Positions 1-7,203 of a stretch of DNA of 10,083 bases are shown in pieces (the first letter of the stretch is position 1; each line of letters begins with the position of its first letter). The notes under the pieces are model-generated. The model ran no database searches. It was given only the letters and a program-made list of their open reading frames with translations, and had not been told where the DNA came from. The DNA comes from Planctomycetota bacterium (lineage in GTDB: Bacteria > Planctomycetota > Planctomycetia > Pirellulales > Thermoguttaceae): contig JANXQG010000550.1 in assembly GCA_025356915.1 (NCBI GenBank), positions 1 through 10,083 on the forward strand, in the 5' to 3' direction. The position numbers and the translations under genes were made by a program.

Positions 1-595
1 TCGTACCAATCAGGCTCGCGAGCACGGCACCGATAGCCAGAATCAATGTGTTCGTAAGCGAGTGGGCTCGCAAATCACCTTCAATGCGGATGCCGCCCGT
101 GATCGTGTAGAGGCTGAATAGCAAAATGATGAAGGGCAGGAACTCGCCGATAATCGCATTCACCAGGACGGTGCCCAGTGCATGCCAGGCCAATCCAGAC
201 GAAGTTGCGGGAATAGCCCGATCCACGGGCCAATGGATCGTCATGCGGTAGTGATGGCAGAAGAGATAATAGGCCAGTGTCAAGAAGGCGAGCCCCCCTG
301 CCACAAACAGCTTATGGAGATTGCTTTCCCACCAATGTGCAGTGAAACCCAAAAGCGGCATCAAGGCGATTGCGGCCAGGAGCGCGACAAACGGCAGAAC
401 CATCCAAGAGGGCGGCGGCGAAGCATAAGACAGCGAGTTGCCCACCATCTCTGCGGGCATGTCTGTGGCTGCTACAACCATCTCGGTCGCGCGCTGCGGC
501 AAGCCTATCATAGCAGAAATCCCGTAGCCAATTGAGATCAGTACGATCGCCACCACAATGCGATCGTGGAGATTCTTTGGTCCAGTAGAAATCAT
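1..595 (-). CDS. Sodium:proton antiporter, NhaD/CitMHS_2-like (partial, N-terminal 198 residues)
   Basis: Reading the minus strand from ATG at 595 gives an open frame of 198 codons to the window edge, so the C-terminal half is missing. The product is strongly hydrophobic, with likely membrane segments near residues 12-32, 64-82, 96-112, 140-165 and 181-198. Two stretches resemble the putative citrate/Na+:H+ antiporter family (CitMHS_2, NhaD-like): SWMVLPFVALLAAIALMPLL followed by HWWESNLHKL near residues 63-95, and GEFLPFIILLFSLYTITGGI near 150-169, then NTLILAIGAVLASLIGT. Members exchange Na+ for H+ across the inner membrane or move organic acids; substrate cannot be told from this part. The start is well supported because an in-frame TGA lies at 607-605, just upstream. 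No clear ribosome site is seen. A TACAAT hexamer (minus strand, 620-625) could be a -10 box but lacks a good -35. Family call from remembered motifs, not a search. Confidence 0.8.
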   Translation of the reverse strand, partial: MISTGPKNLHDRIVVAIVLISIGYGISAMIGLPQRATEMVVAATDMPAEMVGNSLSYASPPPSWMVLPFVALLAAIALMPLLGFTAHWWESNLHKLFVAGGLAFLTLAYYLFCHHYRMTIHWPVDRAIPATSSGLAWHALGTVLVNAIIGEFLPFIILLFSLYTITGGIRIEGDLRAHSLTNTLILAIGAVLASLIGT

Positions 596-917
596 TTTGT
601 CTCGTCATATTCCAGGCGAATTGTATTAAGAACCGGCGAATGAATAAGTGTCGCAAAAAAAGTGGCAGGCAGACTCCGTGATTCGCGAAAGCAAAGATGC
701 TTATTAATGTAGCTCGCCGCGCCTGGAAAGCTAGCGAGTGCTGGCATCCGCTCTGGAGAATAACGAATTTGTCGTGCGAACAGGAGGCGAGATATTTGTT
801 TTTATTGACTGTTTCGTAGATTTCCCCAATCCCATTGGCACGGCATTTGCCCCGCCAAGCATGTGACCACTTCGCAAATTACGCAGTTCTTTATTTTTCA
901 CCTACAGGAGAGAAGAG
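596..917. other. Divergent intergenic region between antiporter and amtB
   Basis: This 322-bp spacer separates the leftward antiporter from the rightward amtB. Apart from the sigma-54 promoter at 836-850 I see no gene in it; the short frames crossing it are chance extensions. The 200 bp upstream of the sigma-54 site is where enhancer sites for an NtrC-like activator would be expected, but I could not find a convincing palindrome matching the enterobacterial NtrC consensus. Confidence 0.6.
836..850 (+). promoter_or_regulatory. Sigma-54 (RpoN) promoter of amtB-glnK
   Basis: The sequence TGGCACGGCATTTGC matches the sigma-54 consensus TGGCACG-N4-TTGC at every fixed position. The GG (-24) and GC (-12) elements have the required spacing. 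Transcription would start near 861-863, giving a leader of about 56 nt before the amtB ATG at 918. Sigma-54 control of ammonium transporter and PII genes is well known in proteobacteria, so the location fits the function. That this organism carries RpoN and an NtrC-type activator is assumed, not seen. Confidence 0.85.
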
Positions 918-2687
918 ATGAATGTGAGGTTACTAGGTTGGTGTTCCGTTTTGTGGCTCGGGTTTACGCTTGCAATACCTTTGGTTTCGCAAGCGGCCGA
1001 TGATAAGGCCCCGCCGGCTGCAACAGACAAAAAAGATGCTCCGGCTGCGGCCCCGGCCCCAGATACCAAGTTGCCCGGCTATTTTAGCGGCACGAGCGAC
1101 GATCCTAAGAAACCCACTTGGCCCGACCCCACCGGAGGTGCAGCCGGTACATGGGCCACTCCCTCCGGTGCGTTGGATAAGGATGGGAAACCAGCCGGTG
1201 ACGTGCCAAGTGACCTCAAGACAGGCGATCTCTACGATCGTATCACCCACAACCTGTTCTCGATCAACATGGTTTGGTGTCTGATCGCCGGCTTCCTCGT
1301 GATGTTCATGCAGGCCGGTTTTGCCATGGTGGAAACCGGTCTTTGCCGCGCTAAGAACGCCGCTCATACGATGTCGATGAATTTCCTCGTCTATCCATTA
1401 GGTTGCATTGCTTTCTGGGCCTACGGCTTTGCCCTGGGGTGGGGGAACTGGAACAATGGGCCGGTTGCGCCGGGTTGGTACTCCGCTTTGGGACCTGGTA
1501 CCGCCGTATTGAGCAGCGGCGCTGGACTTGGTCCGGCGTACGAAAAGGACGCCAAAAGCAACGACGACCTAAGCAAACCGACCGGAGCATACAAGTATGG
1601 CCTCATCGGCACCAAGGGCTTCTTCCTTAATGGCATCGACGATGTCAGCGTCATGGCCCTGTTCTTCTTTATGATGGTGTTCATGGACACGACGGCCACG
1701 ATTCCTACGGGAGCAATGGCAGAAAGGTGGGCCACCAAGAACTTCATCATCTACGGCTTATGGGTGGCATTACCATATTGTATCTATGCCAACTGGGTAT
1801 GGGGAGGAGGATGGTTAGCCCAGGCAGGATTGAACTGGAAACTCGGACACGGAGCCGTCGACTTTGCCGGATCGGGTGTCGTCCATGCCATGGGCGGTAT
1901 CATCGGTCTAGTCGGCGCTTGTGTGCTAGGAGCTCGCATTGGCAAATATAGGGATGGCAGGACGATTCCAATTCCCGCTCACCACATCCCCATGGTGATC
2001 GCCGGCACGTTCATCCTGGCCTTCGGCTGGTTCGGTTTCAACCCGGGCTCGACGTTGGCCGGTACAGATCTTCGCATTTCTGTCGTTGTGGTGAACACGA
2101 TGCTGGCCGGTACGGCTGGTGCCTTGGCAGCGTTGGTCACTCTCTATGCGAAGGGTCTCAAGCCTGATCCCAGCATGTTGTGCAACGGCATGTTGGCCGG
2201 CCTAGTGGCAATTACAGCTCCCTGTGCATTCGTCGATAGCTGGGCAGCCGTCGTGATTGGTGGCGTGGCTGGCTTGCTGGTCGTCTTCAGTGTGTTCTTC
2301 TGGGACAAGCTCAAGATCGACGACCCCGTGGGCGCCATCTCGGTTCACGGTGTCAATGGCCTGTGGGGTGTGCTCTCCGTGGGGATCTTCGCCAACGGCA
2401 AGTACGGCGCGGGCTGGAACGGCGTAGTTCGCGACGACTGGGTCAAGGCAACTGGTTCTGACGGTGTTCGCGGCATACTTTTCGGTGACGCATCACAGCT
2501 TTATGCCCAAGCCTTGGACTGCGTTGTCGTGATCGTCTTTGGTGTTGCCATGGCTTATGCGTGGTTCAAGATCAGCAATCTTATTACCCCGATCCGCGTG
2601 CCAAAGGAAGTCGAGATCGAAGGTCTTGACCTGCCTGAAATGGGCGCCATGGGTTATCCTGAGTTTATTGTCACTTCTCGTAACTAA
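918..2687 (+). CDS. amtB: Ammonium transporter AmtB
   Basis: This 589-residue protein moves ammonium across the inner membrane, normally as a trimer gated by a PII protein. A signal peptide is likely at residues 1-27 (hydrophobic core, cut after SQA). A Pro/Ala-rich, probably periplasmic stretch follows to about 105, and the Amt fold starts at about 113. The conserved pore residues are visible: D315 with the first pore His at H323 (DFAGSGVVHAMGG), and the second pore His at H477 (ISVHGVNGLWG). W295 is a likely counterpart of the substrate-recruitment Trp. The chain is longer than the roughly 400-450 residues of typical Amt proteins because of the N-terminal stretch and an extra loop around 180-235. 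The C-terminal tail (GLDLPEMGAMGYPEF) is the part expected to contact GlnK. The start has a good ribosome site, AGGAG at 906-910, 7 nt before ATG. glnK follows after 27 bp, so the two are almost certainly co-transcribed from the sigma-54 promoter. Confidence 0.96.
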   Translation: MNVRLLGWCSVLWLGFTLAIPLVSQAADDKAPPAATDKKDAPAAAPAPDTKLPGYFSGTSDDPKKPTWPDPTGGAAGTWATPSGALDKDGKPAGDVPSDLKTGDLYDRITHNLFSINMVWCLIAGFLVMFMQAGFAMVETGLCRAKNAAHTMSMNFLVYPLGCIAFWAYGFALGWGNWNNGPVAPGWYSALGPGTAVLSSGAGLGPAYEKDAKSNDDLSKPTGAYKYGLIGTKGFFLNGIDDVSVMALFFFMMVFMDTTATIPTGAMAERWATKNFIIYGLWVALPYCIYANWVWGGGWLAQAGLNWKLGHGAVDFAGSGVVHAMGGIIGLVGACVLGARIGKYRDGRTIPIPAHHIPMVIAGTFILAFGWFGFNPGSTLAGTDLRISVVVVNTMLAGTAGALAALVTLYAKGLKPDPSMLCNGMLAGLVAITAPCAFVDSWAAVVIGGVAGLLVVFSVFFWDKLKIDDPVGAISVHGVNGLWGVLSVGIFANGKYGAGWNGVVRDDWVKATGSDGVRGILFGDASQLYAQALDCVVVIVFGVAMAYAWFKISNLITPIRVPKEVEIEGLDLPEMGAMGYPEFIVTSRN

Positions 2688-2714
2688 CGCCCTTTAGAAT
2701 GGAGATATATTCCC

Positions 2715-3053
2715 ATGAAGAAAATCGAAGCGATTATCCGACACTTTAAGCTCGATGACGTCAAGAAGGCGTTGAACGAGACTGGCGTCAAAGGAATGAC
2801 CGTAACCGAAGTCCGCGGCTTCGGCCGCCAGAAAGGCCACGCAGAAATGTACCGCGGGGCTGAATATGTCGTCGATTTCATCCCCAAGATCAAGATCGAA
2901 GTGGTCGTTTCCAGCGATCAACTCAAGGAGGTCTTGGCAACGATTTGCACTACGGCCAAGACGGGTCAGGTGGGCGATGGAAAAATCTTCGTCACGGACT
3001 TGAGCGATGTGATTCGCATCCGTACCGGTGAAAGTGGCGAACCAGCCATCTAG
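2715..3053 (+). CDS. glnK: PII nitrogen regulatory protein GlnK
   Basis: This 112-residue protein is a full-length PII signal protein, a small cytosolic trimer that binds ATP/ADP and 2-oxoglutarate and reports nitrogen and energy status. The T-loop is intact at about residues 37-55 (GFGRQKGHAEMYRGAEYVVD) and includes Y51, the residue uridylylated by GlnD in proteobacteria. The B-loop (TGQVGDGKIF, about 83-92) and the C-terminal RIRTGESGEPAI are also present. GGAG at 2701-2704 lies 10 nt before the ATG. Its place directly behind amtB is the classic arrangement, in which GlnK binds and closes AmtB when nitrogen is plentiful. I use glnK rather than glnB because of this linkage. Whether Y51 is modified in this organism is not known from the sequence. 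Confidence 0.97.
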   Translation: MKKIEAIIRHFKLDDVKKALNETGVKGMTVTEVRGFGRQKGHAEMYRGAEYVVDFIPKIKIEVVVSSDQLKEVLATICTTAKTGQVGDGKIFVTDLSDVIRIRTGESGEPAI

Positions 3054-3110
3054 TTTCTGTTTTGGAAAAGCAGGGGGGGACGAGTCAAACGAGCCCCGCC
3101 ATGAGGATTC

Positions 3111-3156
3111 GCTAGAAAAAGGGTGGGGCGAGCTCCGCTCGTCCCACCCTTCTAGC
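3111..3156. terminator. Strong inverted repeat, possible terminator or REP-like element
   Basis: The arms GGGTGGGGCGAGC (3121-3133) and GCTCGTCCCACCC (3137-3149) pair with one G-U/mismatch around a TCC loop. Flanking GCTAGAA (3111-3117) and TTCTAGC (3150-3156) extend the pairing past an AAA bulge. Read on the minus strand the stem is followed by TTTTTC, as in an intrinsic terminator, which would stop leftward transcripts coming from the kinase gene. On the plus strand only TTC follows, but the hairpin could still end the amtB-glnK transcript 60-100 nt after the glnK stop. It could instead be a dispersed palindromic repeat. Confidence 0.55.
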
Positions 3157-3232
3157 TGACATTACATCATTCTCTTCGACGGCTATGCCTGGTATATTCA
3201 AAAGCTCCTAATGGAGTGTTGCCCATTCACCC

Positions 3233-3328
3233 ATGCGCGTCTCACGGGACATCGAACTTGAAGGTCTCGATGGCCCTGAACTCGGTGCGCTTGCCTATCC
3301 TGACTTCGCCCTCACCCGGCACACATGA
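3233..3328 (+). pseudogene. Remnant of a second amtB: C-terminal tail only
   Basis: The 31 codons from ATG at 3233 to TGA at 3326-3328 encode a tail (RDIELEGLDGPELGALAYPD and flanks) that aligns without gaps to the last 31 residues of the intact AmtB. By eye about 15 positions are identical and most of the rest conservative. An in-frame TAA at 3209-3211 closes the frame upstream, so the membrane part of the transporter is gone. A short out-of-frame stretch at 3184-3195 (YAWY) may be a further scrap of the last transmembrane helix (YAWF in AmtB), but it is too short to be sure. The remnant ends 100 bp before the broken second glnK, in the gene order of the intact pair. It is unlikely to be made as a peptide: no ribosome site is seen. 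Confidence 0.8.
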
Positions 3329-3334
3329 GCCAAG

Positions 3335-3390
3335 ATTTGAAATTGAAATCTGAGATTTGAGACTTGAAATCTGAGATCTGACTGAGATTC
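3335..3390. repeat. Degenerate short tandem repeat
   Basis: Loose repeats of a TTGAAATCTGAGAT-like unit fill the gap between the AmtB tail remnant and the second glnK. Units vary in length and sequence. AT-rich low-complexity tracts of this kind look like slippage products in non-coding DNA. No gene or regulatory signal is seen in it. Confidence 0.5.
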
Positions 3391-3428
3391 GGATCCATCC
3401 GACAGCTTCTCAACCGAGAACTCCCCCC

Positions 3429-3766
3429 ATGAAAAAATCGAAGCCATCATCCGTCACTTCAAACTCGAATACGTCAAGGACGCGCTGAATCGCCGTGGAA
3501 TCAAAGGCATGACCGTCTCCGAAGTTTCCGGCTTTGGGCGACAAAAGGGCCATGCTGAGATGTACCGCGGGGCCGAATAGGTCGTCGACTTCATCCCCAA
3601 GATCAAGCTCGAAGTGATCGTCGCCACGGAAGACGCGGCGAGCGTGATCGAAACGATTTGTGTGGTCGCTCGCACCGGCCAGGTGGGCGACGGCAAGATA
3701 TTCGTCTCGGACCTGAGCGACGTGGTCCGCATCCGCACGGGCGAAAGCGGCGAGCAGGCTATTTAG
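3429..3766 (+). pseudogene. Second glnK (PII) copy, broken by a frameshift and a stop at Tyr51
   Basis: Translated with one corrected base, this stretch reads as a complete PII protein about three quarters identical to the intact GlnK, from KIEAIIRHFKLEYVKDAL to RIRTGESGEQAI. There are two lesions. First, the A run at 3432-3437 after ATG has six A, one fewer than needed for Met-Lys-Lys-Ile, which shifts the frame; the total is 338 bp against 339 for the intact gene. Second, codon 51, Tyr in the intact copy, is TAG at 3578-3580. The ribosome site is also missing; only a C run precedes the ATG. Outside these lesions the reading frame and the T- and B-loop motifs are well kept, so decay appears recent. 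It ends 21 bp before the convergent kinase gene. A sequencing error could explain one lesion but hardly both. Confidence 0.9.
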
Positions 3767-3787
3767 GCCGTATCCGTCCCGGAGTAG

Positions 3788-6700
3788 CTATTCGTCCAAG
3801 TGTGCAAGCACCTGATCTTTATACGGACTAATGGGAAAATCGGCGTAGTTGGCCAACTGCTTTCGATTCACCTTGAGCGTTCCAATTTCCGCATTCTCGG
3901 TAGCCTCACCGATCTTCCTGTCGAAGTCGGCTAATATCTCGGCGGAATGCTGACGGCCTTTGGTATAAAGCGCGATAGCTTGTGCTCCCCGGGCGGTAAC
4001 GGCAGCGTCCAGGGCGGCAACCGCAGCGGTCAGTTGCCGCGACGGGTCGCCGTTCCCCACTGCGTACTCGCGCAACTGCCCTGCCCACTCGAATGGGTCG
4101 GGCGTCAACTGGGGTAGGGGCAGTTCCGGACTCGCCGGCTTGGGAATCTTGTTGATCGTGTTGACCAACTCACGAACGGCCGCTGGGTAGGCCCGCTTCT
4201 CCATCCGCAACCATGCCAGGGCCGCGTAGGGCAAGAGCCGGTCGGGCAGTCTACTCTTTACGGCTTCAAAGTGCTGCGTAGCCTTTTCGCGATCTTTCTT
4301 CTTCAGCAAGACTAATCCGAAAAGCAGTCGCGGTTCGGCCTCGTCGCCGGCCGCTTGCAGAGCTGCGTCGTACTCCTGTTGGGCATCGTCCAGGTTTACC
4401 TTCAGTTGATCCGCATAGCCTGCCAGTTTGCGAATTGACGTCTTGGCAGCCTCGCTCAGCCGCGGCGGCCGGTCGTCCGGCAAGAATAGCTCTGGCGTCT
4501 GGGTGCCCTGGGCACCCGCGGCGAGCATGTCCTTTTTCAGATAGGCGAACAGTTCCGTCGGCTCGACCAGCAAGTCGCGATTGGCATCGGCTGCACCGCC
4601 GTACCCTTCCGCCAAGCACCAAGCAAACAGTCCGTGCTCTTTAGCCGGAAAATCCAGCCCGCGCTGTCCTTTCTGGCAGCTTGCCACGGCGGTAACCTTT
4701 CGCAACAAGGCACGATTAGGCTGCCGCTTCAAGGCGCGGATCATATCAGCGGACGAAGGCTCGGCCGCCTGCTCCACCCCGGAACCCAGATGACTGCCAT
4801 CCAACAGCAAGAGTTTATCCTTGGCCGGGCAATCCTCGACGAGATCGACAAGCCATTGCAGCGGTCGGCCGTTGACCGCCGGCTTATTGGTGCCAAAGTC
4901 CTTGGGAGCAAGGAATACCTGTCCGCTGGTATCTTTACAAGCGTGGCCAACGTAGTAAACGATCAGCTGGCCGTCGGTGCCGACCCGTTTGAGAAAATCT
5001 GGGACTTCCCGTTCCAGGGTCACGGCACTCGGGTCGTTGAATACCCGCAATTGTTCGGCCGGAACGCGGTATCGTTTGGTCAAGACATCCGCTATCAGTG
5101 CGGCATCGGCCAGCGGATACTTCAGCGGACTAAGCCGCGTATCGTCGTAATTCTGCACGGCCACGATGAGTGCCCAGCGCGTGGCGTCGGTCGATCGTTC
5201 CGCGGCAATTGCCGTTGCGGAAATGGCCGATTGGCTCTTGACATCGACGGCTCCATGCTCGATCTTCACGCGGTCGCCGCTGCGCAGTATGTCGAGCGAA
5301 ACCGGCTCCTCACCCAAAGTAATTTTGCACTGCGGTCCGACGAGATAGGTCAACTTCTGCCCGCTATCCTCAGCCACACTGAGGGATTGCGGCGGTTCGT
5401 AGCGGATCTGCTGCACGACCCCGCCACCGGCGAGCGTTCGCTGGGCGACGACCTCGGCAATGTAATTGTCATGTTTGACCGTCACCCGATCACCGCGCTT
5501 CAGGCTGGACGGTTTCGCCTCCGGTTGGCCGTTGACGGTGATCACGTATTGCGATCCGAAGGGCAGCTTGGCCACTTGCCGATTTTCTTGGATCACGCTC
5601 AGCAAGCGTCCGTCAAAATCCTCGGCCAGGACGCCTTGAAGTTCGACCTGCCGCAGCGACTCCAGACGGTTGGCCACGTTGCCGGACGTTTCTTGGTAGT
5701 CATACTGGACCTTCAAGCGATCGCCCGGATTGAGAGTGGCGAACGTGACGGGTTTCTCATGAAACGTCGCCTGGCCGTTCAAAACAATCTTTTTTAGGTC
5801 GGCCGGAACGAAGATATTCAGATCCTGGTGATTCGCCTCGTCGCCCACTTCCATGACAATCGTTCTCGCCGCATCGTCGCGAGATCGCAGTTTCCCCGTG
5901 GCAAACCTTCCGGGCCGCGCGGCATGGATCTCCTGAACAACTTTATGCGATACGGGATCGACGCTCTTGGTGATTTCCACCAGGTCGTTCCGTTCTAACT
6001 CCTCCAACAAATGCTTCTCTCCATTAACATAGATGATATCTTGATCTTTGATCGAGAGTCGCTTGACCGCGCCTCCTTCGGACGGTGCCACGCCGAGTTC
6101 CCGGGACATCGCAAAGACGTCGGAGACGGTTCCCTTGAAGGTTTCCGGGGCACGCACCTGCTGCACTTTTTTAGGATGATTGAGTGCGAAGAACAGAATC
6201 AGCGAGACTAGCACAACGGCGACCCCACCGGCTAGGATCGAGAAGATCCGCACCCGCTTCTTTCTCCGCGCCGTAGCGGCGGCTTCCGCTTCGGCCTCCG
6301 GGTCGGCCTCGTCAGGCAGGCTGTTGACCACGCCGGAGGGCGATTGCAGGTCGCGGAGGGCTTCGCGGGCCGAGTGGTAGCGTTGCGACTGGTCTTTGGC
6401 GATCAGCCGCTGGATGACGTGAGCCAGGTCCTCGGGCACACCTTCCAGGACACGTTGAATATCGGGCAGCTTAACATCGGCCGTGGAGTGCCACATCATC
6501 CAGGCCAACTGCTTGTTGCGGCCAAAGGTGGCCAGTGTCGGCAGCAGCGACTCAAAATGTGAACCGACAATCAACTCATAAGCCGTGAACCCCAGCGAGT
6601 AGAGATCGCTCGCCGGACCGACCGCGCCGAACTGGGCCGAGAGCAACTCAGGGGCCATGTACTTCGTCGTGCCCTTCAAAAGGCTCCCTTCTTCGTTACT

Positions 6701-7153
6701 GGCCCGCCGGGCGAGACCGAAGTCGCCAAGCTTGACGCGGTTCGGCGGGGCGACGAGGATGTTGCTCGGCTTGATGTCGCCATGGATCACGCCGTTGGAA
6801 TGGAGGAAATGCAGGCCGGTGAGGCAGTTGGTCAGCACCAGGCGGAGCTGGTCCAGATCCATCGGATCACCTTCCGCAGCCGGCTTGAGGCTGCCTCGCA
6901 TCAGTTCCAGGATGATCCAGCCGCGAGGGCGAACGATGTCATAAATGGTGATGATGTTGGCATGCTGTAGGGAGGCTAGCAGTTGTGCTTCCTGCCAATA
7001 GCGGGCCAACTGCCGCGGGTCGGCCAGAAATTGGGCGTGAATCTGCTTGACGGCCACCTCGCGGCCCAAGTCGCGATCGCGGGCGCGGCTAACCGTGGCG
7101 AACTCGCCGGAGGCGATCGTGTCGAGAATTTCGTAACGTAAGTCCGATTCCAT
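3788..7153 (-). CDS. Membrane Ser/Thr protein kinase with caspase-like (pseudo-protease) and TPR-like regions
   Basis: This 1121-residue protein begins with a Hanks-type kinase domain (about 7-270). Visible are a glycine-rich loop (IASGEFATV, 13-21), K36 (AVK), E55, the catalytic loop HGDIKPSN with D126, K128 and N131, D144-F145-G146, and A167-P168-E169. Having HGD instead of HRD makes it a non-RD kinase, but every catalytic residue is present. An acidic/Ala linker and RRKKR (296-300) precede one membrane helix (301-324), so the kinase should be cytosolic and the rest on the far side. Residues 340-650 hold four beta-rich repeats with a VNG...L..GDRV pattern. Residues 659-900 match the caspase-like (peptidase C14) fold: WALIVAVQNYDD, YYVGH with H737, and LLLLDGSHLGSG, where the usual DxCH Cys is S787. 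Residues 925-1000 look TPR-like. It starts 51 bp from a REP array, with only a weak ribosome site. Substrates are unknown. Confidence 0.9.
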   Translation of the reverse strand: MESDLRYEILDTIASGEFATVSRARDRDLGREVAVKQIHAQFLADPRQLARYWQEAQLLASLQHANIITIYDIVRPRGWIILELMRGSLKPAAEGDPMDLDQLRLVLTNCLTGLHFLHSNGVIHGDIKPSNILVAPPNRVKLGDFGLARRASNEEGSLLKGTTKYMAPELLSAQFGAVGPASDLYSLGFTAYELIVGSHFESLLPTLATFGRNKQLAWMMWHSTADVKLPDIQRVLEGVPEDLAHVIQRLIAKDQSQRYHSAREALRDLQSPSGVVNSLPDEADPEAEAEAAATARRKKRVRIFSILAGGVAVVLVSLILFFALNHPKKVQQVRAPETFKGTVSDVFAMSRELGVAPSEGGAVKRLSIKDQDIIYVNGEKHLLEELERNDLVEITKSVDPVSHKVVQEIHAARPGRFATGKLRSRDDAARTIVMEVGDEANHQDLNIFVPADLKKIVLNGQATFHEKPVTFATLNPGDRLKVQYDYQETSGNVANRLESLRQVELQGVLAEDFDGRLLSVIQENRQVAKLPFGSQYVITVNGQPEAKPSSLKRGDRVTVKHDNYIAEVVAQRTLAGGGVVQQIRYEPPQSLSVAEDSGQKLTYLVGPQCKITLGEEPVSLDILRSGDRVKIEHGAVDVKSQSAISATAIAAERSTDATRWALIVAVQNYDDTRLSPLKYPLADAALIADVLTKRYRVPAEQLRVFNDPSAVTLEREVPDFLKRVGTDGQLIVYYVGHACKDTSGQVFLAPKDFGTNKPAVNGRPLQWLVDLVEDCPAKDKLLLLDGSHLGSGVEQAAEPSSADMIRALKRQPNRALLRKVTAVASCQKGQRGLDFPAKEHGLFAWCLAEGYGGAADANRDLLVEPTELFAYLKKDMLAAGAQGTQTPELFLPDDRPPRLSEAAKTSIRKLAGYADQLKVNLDDAQQEYDAALQAAGDEAEPRLLFGLVLLKKKDREKATQHFEAVKSRLPDRLLPYAALAWLRMEKRAYPAAVRELVNTINKIPKPASPELPLPQLTPDPFEWAGQLREYAVGNGDPSRQLTAAVAALDAAVTARGAQAIALYTKGRQHSAEILADFDRKIGEATENAEIGTLKVNRKQLANYADFPISPYKDQVLAHLDE

Positions 7154-7203
7154 TTCGGGGCCTTTTGGAGCCGTAAATAAATTGCACAGTTTTTGCCAAG
7201 TGT

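Noticed and set aside
312..656. A 114-codon minus-strand frame near the left edge
   Set aside because: It overlaps the antiporter in another frame. The antiporter frame gives clean membrane helices and family motifs, whereas this one gives Arg/Cys-rich sequence.
805..833. A sigma-70 promoter (TTGACT at 805-810) before amtB
   Set aside because: No -10-like hexamer occurs at the right spacing (828-833 reads AATCCC), and the sigma-54 site explains the gene better.
4634..5797. A 387-codon plus-strand open frame
   Set aside because: It lies wholly antisense to the kinase, whose domain motifs are unmistakable. Its translation shows no recognisable motif, and long antisense frames are common in GC-rich coding DNA.
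7184..7198. A sigma-54-like site (minus strand TGGCAAAAACTGTGC) before the kinase
   Set aside because: The GG and GC elements are correctly spaced, but three other consensus positions mismatch, and such partial matches are expected by chance. It would leave a leader of about 20 nt.
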